The notes under the pieces: model-generated
Told to the model about the DNA's origin: nothing
Database searches by the model: none
The model's input: the letters and a program-made list of their open reading frames with translations, nothing else
Assembly: GCF_028690125.1 (NCBI RefSeq)
Contig: NZ_JAQVBV010000007.1
Location: 1 to 64,000 of the forward strand
Origin: Bacteroides sp.
GTDB taxonomy: Bacteria > Bacteroidota > Bacteroidia > Bacteroidales > Bacteroidaceae
Length of the DNA stretch: 64,000 nucleotides
Direction: 5' to 3'
Shown: in pieces, positions 9,358-17,724 of the stretch
How positions within the stretch are numbered: the stretch's first letter is position 1
How the letters are laid out: each line of letters starts with the position of its first letter
Position numbers and translations under genes: made by a program

Positions 9358-10827
9358 ATGTCAAACATCTCAAGGAGACAATTTCTCAAAACAGGAGCAG
9401 CAGCATTAGCAGGTATATCTATTGTTCCAAACACTATTTTAGGTAAGAGTCACGGCCATATGTCGCCAAGTGACAAAATAAATATTCTAGGTGTCGGGAT
9501 CGGTGGTCGCGGTGCTAGTGTCTTGAATGGTTTGTCAAGTCAAAACATTATCGGTCTTTGTGATGTAGATTGGAACTATAGCGATCATGTATTCAAGAAA
9601 TACCCGAAAGCAAAACAATTCCGCGACTATCGTATAATGTTCGATAAGTTAGGAAAATCTGCGGATGCCGTAATGATAGCAACACCTGACCATACTCATG
9701 CTCTAATTGCTTCGGAAGCTATTATGATGGGGAAGAACGTTTATTGCGAGAAACCACTAACTCATACAGTATATGAATCACGCTTATTGACAAAATTGGC
9801 TGAAAAATATAATGTAGCTACACAAATGGGTAATCAGGGCTCTTCTGCACCGGGTGTTCGTAAAGTCTGTGAATGGATATGGAATGGTGAAATTGGAGAA
9901 ATAACTAAAGTGGAAGCGTTTACAGACCGTCCTATCTGGCCACAGGGACTTAACCGTCCAGAAATAAGTGAAGCAGTTCCTAAAACATTGGATTGGGATT
10001 TATTCCTTGGTCCGGCTCAATATCGTGATTTTAACTCTTGCTATACTCCATGGAATTGGCGTGGTTGGTGGGATTTTGGGACAGGTGCATTAGGTGATAT
10101 GGCTTGCCACATTCTCCATCCTGTATTCAAAGGATTAAAATTGACTTATCCTACTAAAGTACAAGGTAGTTCTACTTTGTTATTATCTGATTGTGCACCA
10201 ACTGCTCAGATGGTAAAATATACTTTCCCTGCACGTGAAAATATGCCAAAGGTAGCAATGCCGGAGGTTGAAGTCATTTGGTATGATGGAGGCTTAAAAC
10301 CAATGCGCCCTGAGGGATTACCTGCTCATAAAGATCTCAATGATAATGGTGGTGGCGTCATTTTCCATGGAACAAAAGATACTCTTATCTGTGGTAGCTA
10401 TGGTATTAATCCATGGCTATTGTCAGGAAGAAATCCTGATTCTCCGAAAGTATTGCGTGAAATTCAGGAATCTCATGAAATGGATTTCGTGCGTGCATGT
10501 AAGGAAAAACCGTCTAGTCGTATACAGACTGCATCCTCGTTTAGCGAAGCAGGTCCTTTTAATGAAATGGTAGTAATGGGTGTGCTTGCTATCAGATTGC
10601 AGTCGCTCAATCAAGAGTTGCTGTGGGATGGACCGAATATGACGTTTACCAATATTGATCCGAATGCTACTGTCCGTTCTGTCATCAAGGATGGTTTTAC
10701 TATTAAAAATGGCCATCCGACCTTTGATAAAACTTGGACAGAACCAGTTAATGCACAGGCTTTTGCTCAGGAATTAATCAAGCATACATATCGTGATGGA
10801 TGGAAATTGCCTGATATGCCTATATAA
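9358..10827 (+). CDS. Tat-exported Gfo/Idh/MocA oxidoreductase
   Basis: 489 aa with a twin-arginine signal (SRRQFLKTGAAALAG, residues 5-19), then a Rossmann motif ILGVGIGGRGASV and the family signature CEKPLTH. Tat export fits a protein that must bind NAD(P) before leaving the cytoplasm. The second half has the long insert typical of the secreted subfamily (GALGDMACHILHP with the active-site His). It begins 11 bases after the preceding oxidoreductase. By analogy with the 3-keto-glycoside pathway of Bacteroides it would oxidise the C3 hydroxyl of a glycoside in the periplasm, activating it for beta-elimination. Family is certain, substrate is unknown. Confidence 0.92.
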   Translation: MSNISRRQFLKTGAAALAGISIVPNTILGKSHGHMSPSDKINILGVGIGGRGASVLNGLSSQNIIGLCDVDWNYSDHVFKKYPKAKQFRDYRIMFDKLGKSADAVMIATPDHTHALIASEAIMMGKNVYCEKPLTHTVYESRLLTKLAEKYNVATQMGNQGSSAPGVRKVCEWIWNGEIGEITKVEAFTDRPIWPQGLNRPEISEAVPKTLDWDLFLGPAQYRDFNSCYTPWNWRGWWDFGTGALGDMACHILHPVFKGLKLTYPTKVQGSSTLLLSDCAPTAQMVKYTFPARENMPKVAMPEVEVIWYDGGLKPMRPEGLPAHKDLNDNGGGVIFHGTKDTLICGSYGINPWLLSGRNPDSPKVLREIQESHEMDFVRACKEKPSSRIQTASSFSEAGPFNEMVVMGVLAIRLQSLNQELLWDGPNMTFTNIDPNATVRSVIKDGFTIKNGHPTFDKTWTEPVNAQAFAQELIKHTYRDGWKLPDMPI

Positions 10828-10866
10828 TTAAAACTAACATAAATATTAATTTAACAAATTGCAATC

Positions 10867-11739
10867 ATGAAAAATCTGTTTTATCCTTTAGCTTGCTGCG
10901 TAATTGCGGGTGCATTGACATCTTGTGGCGCTGGTAAGAAAAATGCTAATACTCAGGAAGAACAATCATCTGACATGGTTACTCTTGGCTATTCTAAGTC
11001 ATTGAAAGCTGCCGATACTGACAGTTTACAATTACCGGTAGACAAGGATGGCTATATCACTATTTTTGATGGAAAAACTTTTAATGGCTGGCGTGGCTAT
11101 GGTAAAGATAAAGTTCCATCTAAATGGGTGATCGAAGATGGTTGTATTAAGTTCAACGGCACTGGAGGCGGAGAAGCTCAGGACGGTGACGGTGGTGATC
11201 TGATCTTCGCTCACAAATTCAAAAACTTCGAATTGGAAGTTGAGTGGAAAGTTTCAAAAGGTGGTAACTCCGGTATCTTCTATTTAGCTCAGGAAGCGAC
11301 TTCAACCGATAAAGATGGTAATGAGGTTATAGAGCCTATTTATATCTCTGCTCCTGAATATCAGGTATTGGATAACGCTAATCATCCGGATGCTAAATTA
11401 GGTAAAGACAACAACAGACAATCAGCATCTTTGTATGATATGATTCCTGCTGTTCCTCAGAACCAAAATCCGTTTGGAGAATGGAATAAGGCTAAAATTA
11501 TGGTATTCAAAGGAACTGTAGTTCACGGTCAGAATGATCAAAACGTTCTTGAATATCATTTGTGGACACCACAATGGACTGAAATGCTTCAGGCTAGTAA
11601 GTTCAGTGAAGAAAAATGGCCTATGGCATTTCAATTGCTGAATAACTGTGGTGGTGACAATAGAGAAGGATTTATTGGATTCCAAGATCATGGTGATGAT
11701 GTTTGGTTCCGTAACATTCGTGTAAAAGTTCTCGATTAA
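10867..11739 (+). CDS. DUF1080 (3-keto-disaccharide hydrolase) lipoprotein
   Basis: 290-residue lipoprotein: signal ending LTSC (Cys20), a short linker, then one DUF1080 concanavalin-like beta-sandwich (ITIFDGKTFNGWRGYG; FELEVEWKVSKGGNSGIFYL; EYQVLDNANHPDA; ending DDVWFRNIRVKVLD). DUF1080 proteins act on 3-keto-glycosides, either as hydrolases or as hydratases of the glycal enone made by elimination. Here it follows the exported oxidoreductase by 39 bases. It is closely related to the next gene from VTLGYSKSLKAADTD onward but has a different signal sequence. It is probably surface or periplasm anchored. Confidence 0.92.
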   Translation: MKNLFYPLACCVIAGALTSCGAGKKNANTQEEQSSDMVTLGYSKSLKAADTDSLQLPVDKDGYITIFDGKTFNGWRGYGKDKVPSKWVIEDGCIKFNGTGGGEAQDGDGGDLIFAHKFKNFELEVEWKVSKGGNSGIFYLAQEATSTDKDGNEVIEPIYISAPEYQVLDNANHPDAKLGKDNNRQSASLYDMIPAVPQNQNPFGEWNKAKIMVFKGTVVHGQNDQNVLEYHLWTPQWTEMLQASKFSEEKWPMAFQLLNNCGGDNREGFIGFQDHGDDVWFRNIRVKVLD

Positions 11740-11836
11740 TAAAACTTTAAGCTATTAGCATAACTTTTTGGAAAATACATGATAATAGTTCTTCCATGAA
11801 GTTTTTTATATAGTGTTATGATTAAATATTTCGATA

Positions 11837-12664
11837 ATGAAATTTAAATATATACTTATTTTATTTGCTTTTTTAATTGCATTACCTCAAGTATTGGATG
11901 CAAAGAAAAAAAAAGAAGTTACTCTTGGTTATTCAAAGTCACTGAAAGCTGCTGATACTGATAATCTGAAATTACCTGTAGACAAAAATGGCTATATTAC
12001 TATTTTTGATGGTGAGACTTTCAATGGATGGCGTGGCTATGGTAAGGACCGGGTTCCAACTAAATGGGTTATTGAAGATGGTTGCATTAAATTCAATAGT
12101 TCTGAAGATGGTGAGGGTGGAGATCTTATCTTTGCTCATAAATTTAAAAACTTTGAATTAGAAGTGGAATGGAAAATTTCAAAAGGAGGTAACTCTGGTA
12201 TTTTCTATCTGGCTCAAGAAGTAACATTTACTGATAAAAACGGTAAAGAGGTTTTAGAACCTATTTACGTTTCTGCTCCTGAATTTCAGGTGTTGGATAA
12301 TGCAAATCATCCGGATGCAAAACTTGGCAAAGATAACAACAGAAAATCTGCTTCTCTGTATGATATGATTCCTGCTGTTCCTCAGAACCAAAATCCATTT
12401 GGTGAATGGAATAAGGCTAAAATTAAGGTACTTAACGGAACTGTTGTTCATGGTCAGAATGATCAAAAAGTAGTAGAGTATAATTTGTGGACACCACAAT
12501 GGACTGAAATGCTTCAGGCAAGTAAATTCAGTGAAGAAAGATGGCCTTCAGCATTTCAACTACTGAATAACTGTGGTGGTGACAATAAAGAGGGATTTAT
12601 TGGGTTCCAAGATCATGGTAATGATGTTTGGTTCCGTAATATTCGCGTAAAAATTCTTGATTAA
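11837..12664 (+). CDS. DUF1080 paralogue with type I signal peptide
   Basis: 275 aa; a soluble secreted copy of the upstream DUF1080 protein. From VTLGYSKSLKAADTD to the last residues (WFRNIRVKILD) the two align almost without gaps, apart from a short deletion after CIKFN. The N-terminus is different: MKFKYILIL...DAKKKK closely matches the signal of the downstream TIM-barrel gene instead (21 of 28 positions by eye). It therefore looks like a chimera of a duplicated DUF1080 body with the neighbour's signal sequence. Expected role is hydrolysis or hydration of 3-keto-glycoside intermediates in the periplasm, perhaps with different substrate range or location from the lipoprotein copy. Confidence 0.92.
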   Translation: MKFKYILILFAFLIALPQVLDAKKKKEVTLGYSKSLKAADTDNLKLPVDKNGYITIFDGETFNGWRGYGKDRVPTKWVIEDGCIKFNSSEDGEGGDLIFAHKFKNFELEVEWKISKGGNSGIFYLAQEVTFTDKNGKEVLEPIYVSAPEFQVLDNANHPDAKLGKDNNRKSASLYDMIPAVPQNQNPFGEWNKAKIKVLNGTVVHGQNDQKVVEYNLWTPQWTEMLQASKFSEERWPSAFQLLNNCGGDNKEGFIGFQDHGNDVWFRNIRVKILD

Positions 12665-12755
12665 TAAAGATTATTTATTAACAACTCCGTTGAAAACTAT
12701 ATTATAGCATTTTATTCAACGGTAAATATTATTTTATAATAAAACAATTTGGACT

Positions 12756-13631
12756 ATGAAATTTAGATATTTACTTATATTATTAGCTTTTTTGATTGTA
12801 TTACCACAAGGTGTAGATGCAAAGAAGAAAAAAGATGTTTCTGTTCAACTTTATTCAGTTAGAGATTTGATAAAAGAAGGATCAGATTTTAACGCATTAT
12901 TAAAAAAGTTGGCACAAATGGGATATACAAGTGTAGAAGCTGCCAATTATAACGATGGTAAGTTTTACGGCTTGACTCCGGCAGAATTTAAGAGTACTAT
13001 TGAAAATGCTGGTATGACTGTGTTGTCTTCACATACTTCAAGAGGTTTGTCCAGCCAAGAACTAGCTTCCGGTGATTTTTCCGAATCACTGAAATGGTGG
13101 GATCAATGTATTGCTGACCATAAAGCTGCCGGAATGAAATATATTGTAACTCCTTGGATGGAAGTACCTAAAACATTGAAAGACTTACAGACTTACTGTA
13201 ATTATTTCAATGAAATAGGTAAAAGATGCAAAGAAAATGGTATGCTATATGGATATCATAACCACGCTCATGAATTCCAAAAAGTAGAAGACAAGGAAGT
13301 TATGTATAACTATATGCTTGAAAATACCAATCCTGATTACGTGTTTTTCGAGATGGATGTATATTGGGTAGTAAGAGGTCAAAATAGTCCGGTTGATTAC
13401 TTCAAAAAATATCCTGGTCGTTTTAAAATATTGCATATCAAAGATGACCGTGAGCTTGGCCAAAGCGGTATGGTAGGATTTGATGCAATCTTTAATAATG
13501 CAGCAACTGCAGGTGTTCAGAATATTGTTGCTGAGATTGAAAGATATAGTTGTCCGGTAGAAGAAAGTGTTAAAGAAAGTATTGATTATCTGTTGAATGC
13601 TCCTTTTGTAAAGGCTTCTTATAGCAAGTAA
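12756..13631 (+). CDS. Exported sugar phosphate isomerase/epimerase-like TIM barrel
   Basis: 291 aa, Sec signal (MKFRYLLIL...VDA) and then an AP-endonuclease-2/xylose-isomerase-type barrel: VSVQLYSVRD, GYTSVEAANYNDG, YHNHAHEFQ (metal-binding His), FFEMDVYWVVRG and ILHIKD, followed by VAEIERY. The metal ligands expected for this fold (Glu, Asp, His, Glu) can be seen. In the 3-keto-glycoside route a protein of this type is the metal-dependent lyase that removes the aglycone by beta-elimination; I infer that role here from the operon. It is the last gene, followed by a strong terminator. Confidence 0.9.
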   Translation: MKFRYLLILLAFLIVLPQGVDAKKKKDVSVQLYSVRDLIKEGSDFNALLKKLAQMGYTSVEAANYNDGKFYGLTPAEFKSTIENAGMTVLSSHTSRGLSSQELASGDFSESLKWWDQCIADHKAAGMKYIVTPWMEVPKTLKDLQTYCNYFNEIGKRCKENGMLYGYHNHAHEFQKVEDKEVMYNYMLENTNPDYVFFEMDVYWVVRGQNSPVDYFKKYPGRFKILHIKDDRELGQSGMVGFDAIFNNAATAGVQNIVAEIERYSCPVEESVKESIDYLLNAPFVKASYSK

Positions 13632-13653
13632 TATTTAAGATATATAATCGAAG

Positions 13654-13688
13654 AATCCCTGTAGTTGAAAGGCTACAGGGATTTTTTT
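13654..13688 (+). terminator. Rho-independent terminator of the 3-keto-glycoside operon
   Basis: An 11-bp perfect stem (AATCCCTGTAG with its complement, loop of eight bases) is followed directly by a T run, 22 bases after the TIM-barrel stop codon. Confidence 0.88.
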
Positions 13689-13696
13689 ATAATAAT

Positions 13697-14056
13697 TTAC
13701 TCTTTTGCTTCTTTTGAATTTTCGTCTTGGGCTAATTCTTTAATTTCTTTATTTAGAAAGACAGAAAGTATTGTTCTGACAATAACTACTCCACCTAAGA
13801 TGGCTAATTCATCTAAAGTCGGGTCTACTACAGTTTTTAAAATATCCGAAGCTATCAGAAATTCTAGTCCAAGTAAAAGATAGCTGCCGAAATCGGCACG
13901 TAATTGCCGGATGTTGTTAAGAGTATATGTTCCGTTGAATCGGTTGATTTCATTACGCAAAAAAGCAATGAAGCCGACAAATACTCCATAGGTGACAATC
14001 AGTAGACTGATGACACTGATAATCGTGGCTAATGTATTTAAGAAAGTGAGTAGCAT
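13697..14056 (-). CDS. DUF1622 family membrane protein
   Basis: 119 aa with hydrophobic segments at about residues 5-32, 58-76 and 84-100, separated by a polar loop (RNEINRFNGTYTLNNIRQLRADFG) and ending in an acidic tail. The arrangement, including the RADFGSYLLLGLEFLIASDILKTV stretch read across that junction, matches DUF1622 inner-membrane proteins of unknown function. It converges on the 3-keto-glycoside operon and shares the intergenic space with its terminator. No functional link can be drawn from the sequence. Confidence 0.8.
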   Translation of the reverse strand: MLLTFLNTLATIISVISLLIVTYGVFVGFIAFLRNEINRFNGTYTLNNIRQLRADFGSYLLLGLEFLIASDILKTVVDPTLDELAILGGVVIVRTILSVFLNKEIKELAQDENSKEAKE

Positions 14057-14130
14057 CTTTTTAGAATGTTTGGTTATAATATATCAACAAATGATACACT
14101 ATAATGGTTCTCATTTTCTTTTATACTCTT

Positions 14131-14385
14131 TTATTGATCGTCACAATTTTGTAGGTGGCAGTAATCTAACTCTGAAATATAATAGCTGAAAAAGTCATGG
14201 TTTAATATATGACTAATTCGTAATAAAAGTTCTGTATCTATACTTTTTCTTTTGAATATTGAATATATATTTGTTCTGTCACAATAAAGTTTATTTGCAA
14301 ACCATGTAACAGGACGATCTTGACGATGAAGCTCTGTTTCGATTATCTTTCCAATATGTATCATCTGTCTAGTATTGTGTTCCAT
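14131..14385 (-). CDS. Small XRE-like helix-turn-helix protein
   Basis: 84 aa from the ATG at 14385, preceded by GGGGGATAAAAAAATT; a longer in-frame start at 14457 exists but adds only a lysine-rich extension. The core (MIHIGKIIETELHRQ, then VTWFANKLYCDRTNIYSIF, then IDTELLLRISHILNHDFF) has the helix pattern of an XRE-type DNA-binding domain, with the recognition helix probably around CDRTNIYSIF. Such one-domain proteins are common beside AraC or hybrid regulators in Bacteroides. A degenerate copy lies at 19725-19930. Confidence 0.72.
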   Translation of the reverse strand: MEHNTRQMIHIGKIIETELHRQDRPVTWFANKLYCDRTNIYSIFKRKSIDTELLLRISHILNHDFFSYYISELDYCHLQNCDDQ

Positions 14386-14488
14386 AATTTTTTTATCCCC
14401 CTTGATTTTAGACTTTATTTCCTCTTTGTTGTTCCCCCTTTTGATTTTATTCACCAAAAATAAAAGATTAGTTTAATACATAAAAATA

Positions 14489-14521
14489 AAAAGTGTCTCA
14501 TTTCTGAAATGAGACACTTTT
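14489..14521 (-). terminator. Terminator of the membrane AraC regulator
   Basis: A perfect 15-bp stem with a 3-base loop (AAGTGTCTCATTT and complement) lies 35 bases past the AraC stop codon. On the minus strand the stem ends in a T-rich stretch, as expected for intrinsic termination. It could work in both directions because both flanks are A/T rich. Confidence 0.8.
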
Positions 14522-14555
14522 ATATATTTATGTACAATGAGATGCATGAGATGAT

Positions 14556-15653
14556 TTACTGCTTAATTGAATGAATTTCAATGTATTTCGTTGGAGATAT
14601 GCCGTACTTGTCCGAAAAATTACGATAGAAAGTAGCACGTGAAGTAAAGCCACATAAGTACATCAATTCTTTCACATTTTTATTAGGATTTTCTGTAGCT
14701 AGTTGCCTAAAATATTCTAATCGGCGATAATTGATATACTCTCTGAAACCTGTGAAACCTCCACTCTTGATTGCTCCCGAAATAAAATGCTCTTTCTCGC
14801 CCAGAAATTCTGCCAAGCTTTCTATATTATAATTTTGATCTGTATATGGATGTTCTTCTTTAAGGTACGTCTCAATTTTAGAGAAAAGTGGTAGGGGTTG
14901 AGGTCGGCTTGTATGTAAATCTTCTTTGTTGGTATCACAAATCATATCTATATGATCTGAGAATGGATTTTCATGGCGTAAATATTGTATAGAGAATAAA
15001 ATAGTAAATATAATCGCACTTATACCAAATAAATTGAATACAAATTCATTGATATTTAAAGTAAACAGAATATATATACTAAGAAATAAAAATAAAAATC
15101 CGATGAACACATATAAATTATTATTAATCTTACGGTAAGTCTTATTACTAATTAACGGATAGATGAGGAAAATTAGGGGAATAAGAATGGAAAGTAGAAA
15201 TATTGCTAGCCTGAGTTTTATATCCAGTTCTTTAATATTAGGTATTATTTCATTCAAAGAATTAATAGGAGTGATCTTTCCATTGAAACATAGATAGCAT
15301 AAGCCTACAGTTACGATAATGATAGGAGGCAATAAGAAAGTAAATATCCTGAAATGACTAAAGTATCCCGGGGATAAAGATACGATAGGAAAAAGGCATA
15401 CGATACTGGCTAAAGCATACCATTTAAGCATCTTTTCGATATTGAGAAGATCTGTAAACTCATATGTCGGAGTATCTGTGACTACGATTAACCATCCAAT
15501 ATTCTCCCATGACATGACCGCTCCGATAGCAAATGCTATTACTCCCCAATATAATCTTTGATAATTGTCTTTTGCCCGAAAAATAAGTATTACTCCCATT
15601 GTGAGAGCAATTAGATCAAATATAAGTTCGATAGATAAATGTGTTGTTCCCAT
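14556..15653 (-). CDS. Membrane-bound AraC-family transcriptional regulator
   Basis: 365 aa. The first 220 residues are hydrophobic, with about seven probable membrane segments (for example LIFDLIALTMGVILIFRA, YVFIGFLFLFLSIYILF and FNLFGISAIIFTILF). A linker follows, then a C-terminal AraC DNA-binding domain with two HTH units (YNIESLAEFLGEKEHFISGAI and VKELMYLCGFTSRATFYRNF). The architecture suggests a sensor whose ligand acts in or near the membrane. It is divergent from the Tat-exported flavoprotein gene, which is a likely but unproven target. A -7 box (TATCTTTG, minus strand, 15810-15803) is about 150 bases upstream. Confidence 0.88.
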   Translation of the reverse strand: MGTTHLSIELIFDLIALTMGVILIFRAKDNYQRLYWGVIAFAIGAVMSWENIGWLIVVTDTPTYEFTDLLNIEKMLKWYALASIVCLFPIVSLSPGYFSHFRIFTFLLPPIIIVTVGLCYLCFNGKITPINSLNEIIPNIKELDIKLRLAIFLLSILIPLIFLIYPLISNKTYRKINNNLYVFIGFLFLFLSIYILFTLNINEFVFNLFGISAIIFTILFSIQYLRHENPFSDHIDMICDTNKEDLHTSRPQPLPLFSKIETYLKEEHPYTDQNYNIESLAEFLGEKEHFISGAIKSGGFTGFREYINYRRLEYFRQLATENPNKNVKELMYLCGFTSRATFYRNFSDKYGISPTKYIEIHSIKQ

Positions 15654-16099
15654 AAATAAAAAAATAGGAGAGTACTTTTATGAAAGCACTTTCCTCTACA
15701 AATAAATGCCGTAATTTTTTTAAGATTTCATCTTTTAAGTTTTGAATAATGGCTTTGAATAAGCTATCCCCTTAAAGAATATTCAGATTCCTAAACTCTT
15801 GGCAAAGATAGTAATTTTATATTTTTCCAGATCAGAAAAACATATCAATAAAGTATAAATTAATCTTTTTGCTATAAAGATGATACATTGGAAAAGTTGA
15901 AATAGAAAAAAGTGTAACTCGTAGATTGACAGAGATAAATAATTTTATTATGTATTGCAAAAATGTTTAAAACATTCGTGAGATTGAAAATAAAAAATTA
16001 TTTTAGCAGTCAGATAAATTGAATAAGATTTTCTAATTTAAAGTTATCAGATCTTAAATTGCATATGACTACCATACATAAAATGATAAATAGACAATT
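15654..16099. promoter_or_regulatory. Intergenic region between divergent AraC regulator and flavoprotein
   Basis: This 446-base, very AT-rich stretch has no gene. For the AraC gene, CAAAGATA at 15803-15810 reads TATCTTTG on the minus strand. A short palindrome ATGTTT-A-AAACAT at 15963-15975 could be a regulator site. I see no convincing consensus promoter for the plus-strand flavoprotein gene, which may mean it depends on an activator. Confidence 0.4.
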
Positions 16100-17488
16100 A
16101 TGACTTCAAGAAGAGATTTTTTAAAAAAGGCTGGGTTACTTACCGCTGCTTTTACTGCTCCTGCTCTCAATGTACAGGGAGAAACATCACAATCCAAAAT
16201 GAATTTGAAGAACACTAAGATTGCAGTGGATAATCAATGGGATGTTATTGTGGTCGGTGGAGGACCTGGAGGTTGTACTGCCGCAATTTCTGCAGCAAGA
16301 GAGGGGGCTAAAACTCTACTTATTGAAGCAATGGGACAACTTGGTGGAATGGGAACAGCTGGGATGGTTCCGGCATGGTGTCCGTTTTCTGATGGTGAAA
16401 AAATAATTTATAGAGGTTTAGCAGAGAAAGTATTTGAGGCATCGAAAGTTGGGGTACCCCATGAGAAAAAGCAAAAAATGGATTGGGTTAGTATAAATCC
16501 CGAGCATTTGATGGCACTTTATGATCAGATGGTTACTGATTCAGGGGCACAAGTACTTTTCTTTTCACGGGTAGCAGCTGTGGAGATGGCTGGCAATGAT
16601 ACGGTAGATGCTATTATAGTTGCAAATAAATCCGGACTTGTTGCATTTAAGGCAAAGGTGTTTATTGATGCAACAGGAGATGGAGATTTGGCTGCATGGG
16701 CTGGTGCTTCATTTAAAAGAGGGGACGATGAAGGAAAAGTACAAAGCTCTACTTTATGTTTCTCCCTCGCTAATGTTGATAGTTATCGTTATATGGCTGG
16801 TCCCTCCTTGCATACAAGTAATAAAAACAGTCCCATTTATCCCGCTATTGCATCTGGCAAATATCCCTTGATAGATAATCATTTATGCAGTAATTTGATT
16901 GGTCCGAACGTTCTACAATTCAATGCAGGGCATCTTGTCAATGTAGACTCAACTGATCCTTGGGAGACCACAAATGCTATGATTACCGGCCGACAAATCG
17001 CCGGGCAGTATCTTGAAGCAATGAAAGAGTTTCAACCACAGACCTTCGGCAGTGCTTTTGTTGTAAAGACTGCTTCGCTATTAGGAGTAAGAGATAGTCG
17101 CCGAATTGAAGGGGATTATATTTTTACAGCGCAAGATTGGAGGGAACGTAAAACATTTGAGGATGAAATTGGACGTAATTGTTATTATATTGATGTTCAT
17201 AAACCTGGTCATGTAGCTACACGCTATAAAAAGGGAGAGTCTCATGGTATTCCTTACCGCTGCTTGACTCCTAAAGGGATAAAAAATTTATTGACTGCAG
17301 GACGTTGTATTTCTACAGACGAAGAAGCTTTTGGTAGCTTACGAGTAATGCCTCCTTGTTTGGTGACTGGTGAAGCTGCTGGAATGGCGGCAGCACATGC
17401 TATAAAACAGACAAAGAATGATGTCCACAAGATTGATACTAACTTCTTGCGTAAAAGATTAAAGGAGGAAGGACAATACTTTTTATAA
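16100..17488 (+). CDS. Tat-exported FAD-dependent oxidoreductase
   Basis: 462 aa. It begins with a twin-arginine signal (SRRDFLKKAGLLTAA) and continues with an FAD-binding Rossmann motif (WDVIVVGGGPGGCTAAISAAREGA), the GMGTAGMV loop and a second dinucleotide motif near FIDATGDGDLAAWAGA. The C-terminal GRCISTDEEAFGSLRVMPPCLVTGEAAGMAA contacts FAD. These are features of the FAD_oxidored family (PF12831), exported flavoproteins often found with glycan or sulfatase genes. Its substrate is unknown. It stands alone, divergent from the membrane AraC regulator, and ends at a strong bidirectional terminator. Confidence 0.9.
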   Translation: MTSRRDFLKKAGLLTAAFTAPALNVQGETSQSKMNLKNTKIAVDNQWDVIVVGGGPGGCTAAISAAREGAKTLLIEAMGQLGGMGTAGMVPAWCPFSDGEKIIYRGLAEKVFEASKVGVPHEKKQKMDWVSINPEHLMALYDQMVTDSGAQVLFFSRVAAVEMAGNDTVDAIIVANKSGLVAFKAKVFIDATGDGDLAAWAGASFKRGDDEGKVQSSTLCFSLANVDSYRYMAGPSLHTSNKNSPIYPAIASGKYPLIDNHLCSNLIGPNVLQFNAGHLVNVDSTDPWETTNAMITGRQIAGQYLEAMKEFQPQTFGSAFVVKTASLLGVRDSRRIEGDYIFTAQDWRERKTFEDEIGRNCYYIDVHKPGHVATRYKKGESHGIPYRCLTPKGIKNLLTAGRCISTDEEAFGSLRVMPPCLVTGEAAGMAAAHAIKQTKNDVHKIDTNFLRKRLKEEGQYFL

Positions 17489-17613
17489 ATTATAAATCTG
17501 TAATATTGCGATATAATTTAAAATATTTCTAGTGAAATGTTTGGATAGATCGATAAGTTATAAGAAGAAAGTCTAATGGAAAGATACTTAAGATTACTTT
17601 ATAGATTTTCTAA

Positions 17614-17654
17614 AATAAAACGAACTAATTTATTATAAATTAGTTCGTTTTATT
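17614..17654. terminator. Bidirectional terminator between convergent genes
   Basis: A perfect 19-bp stem with a three-base loop (arms 17614-17632 and 17636-17654) has A-rich and T-rich flanks, so it can terminate both the flavoprotein gene and the convergent lipoprotein gene. Confidence 0.85.
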
Positions 17655-17724
17655 CTTTAAACATTGATGCTAAATAGTTTATTCTTTTTGCATAAATGCT
17701 AACTGTTGGCTAGAAAGTCTATTT

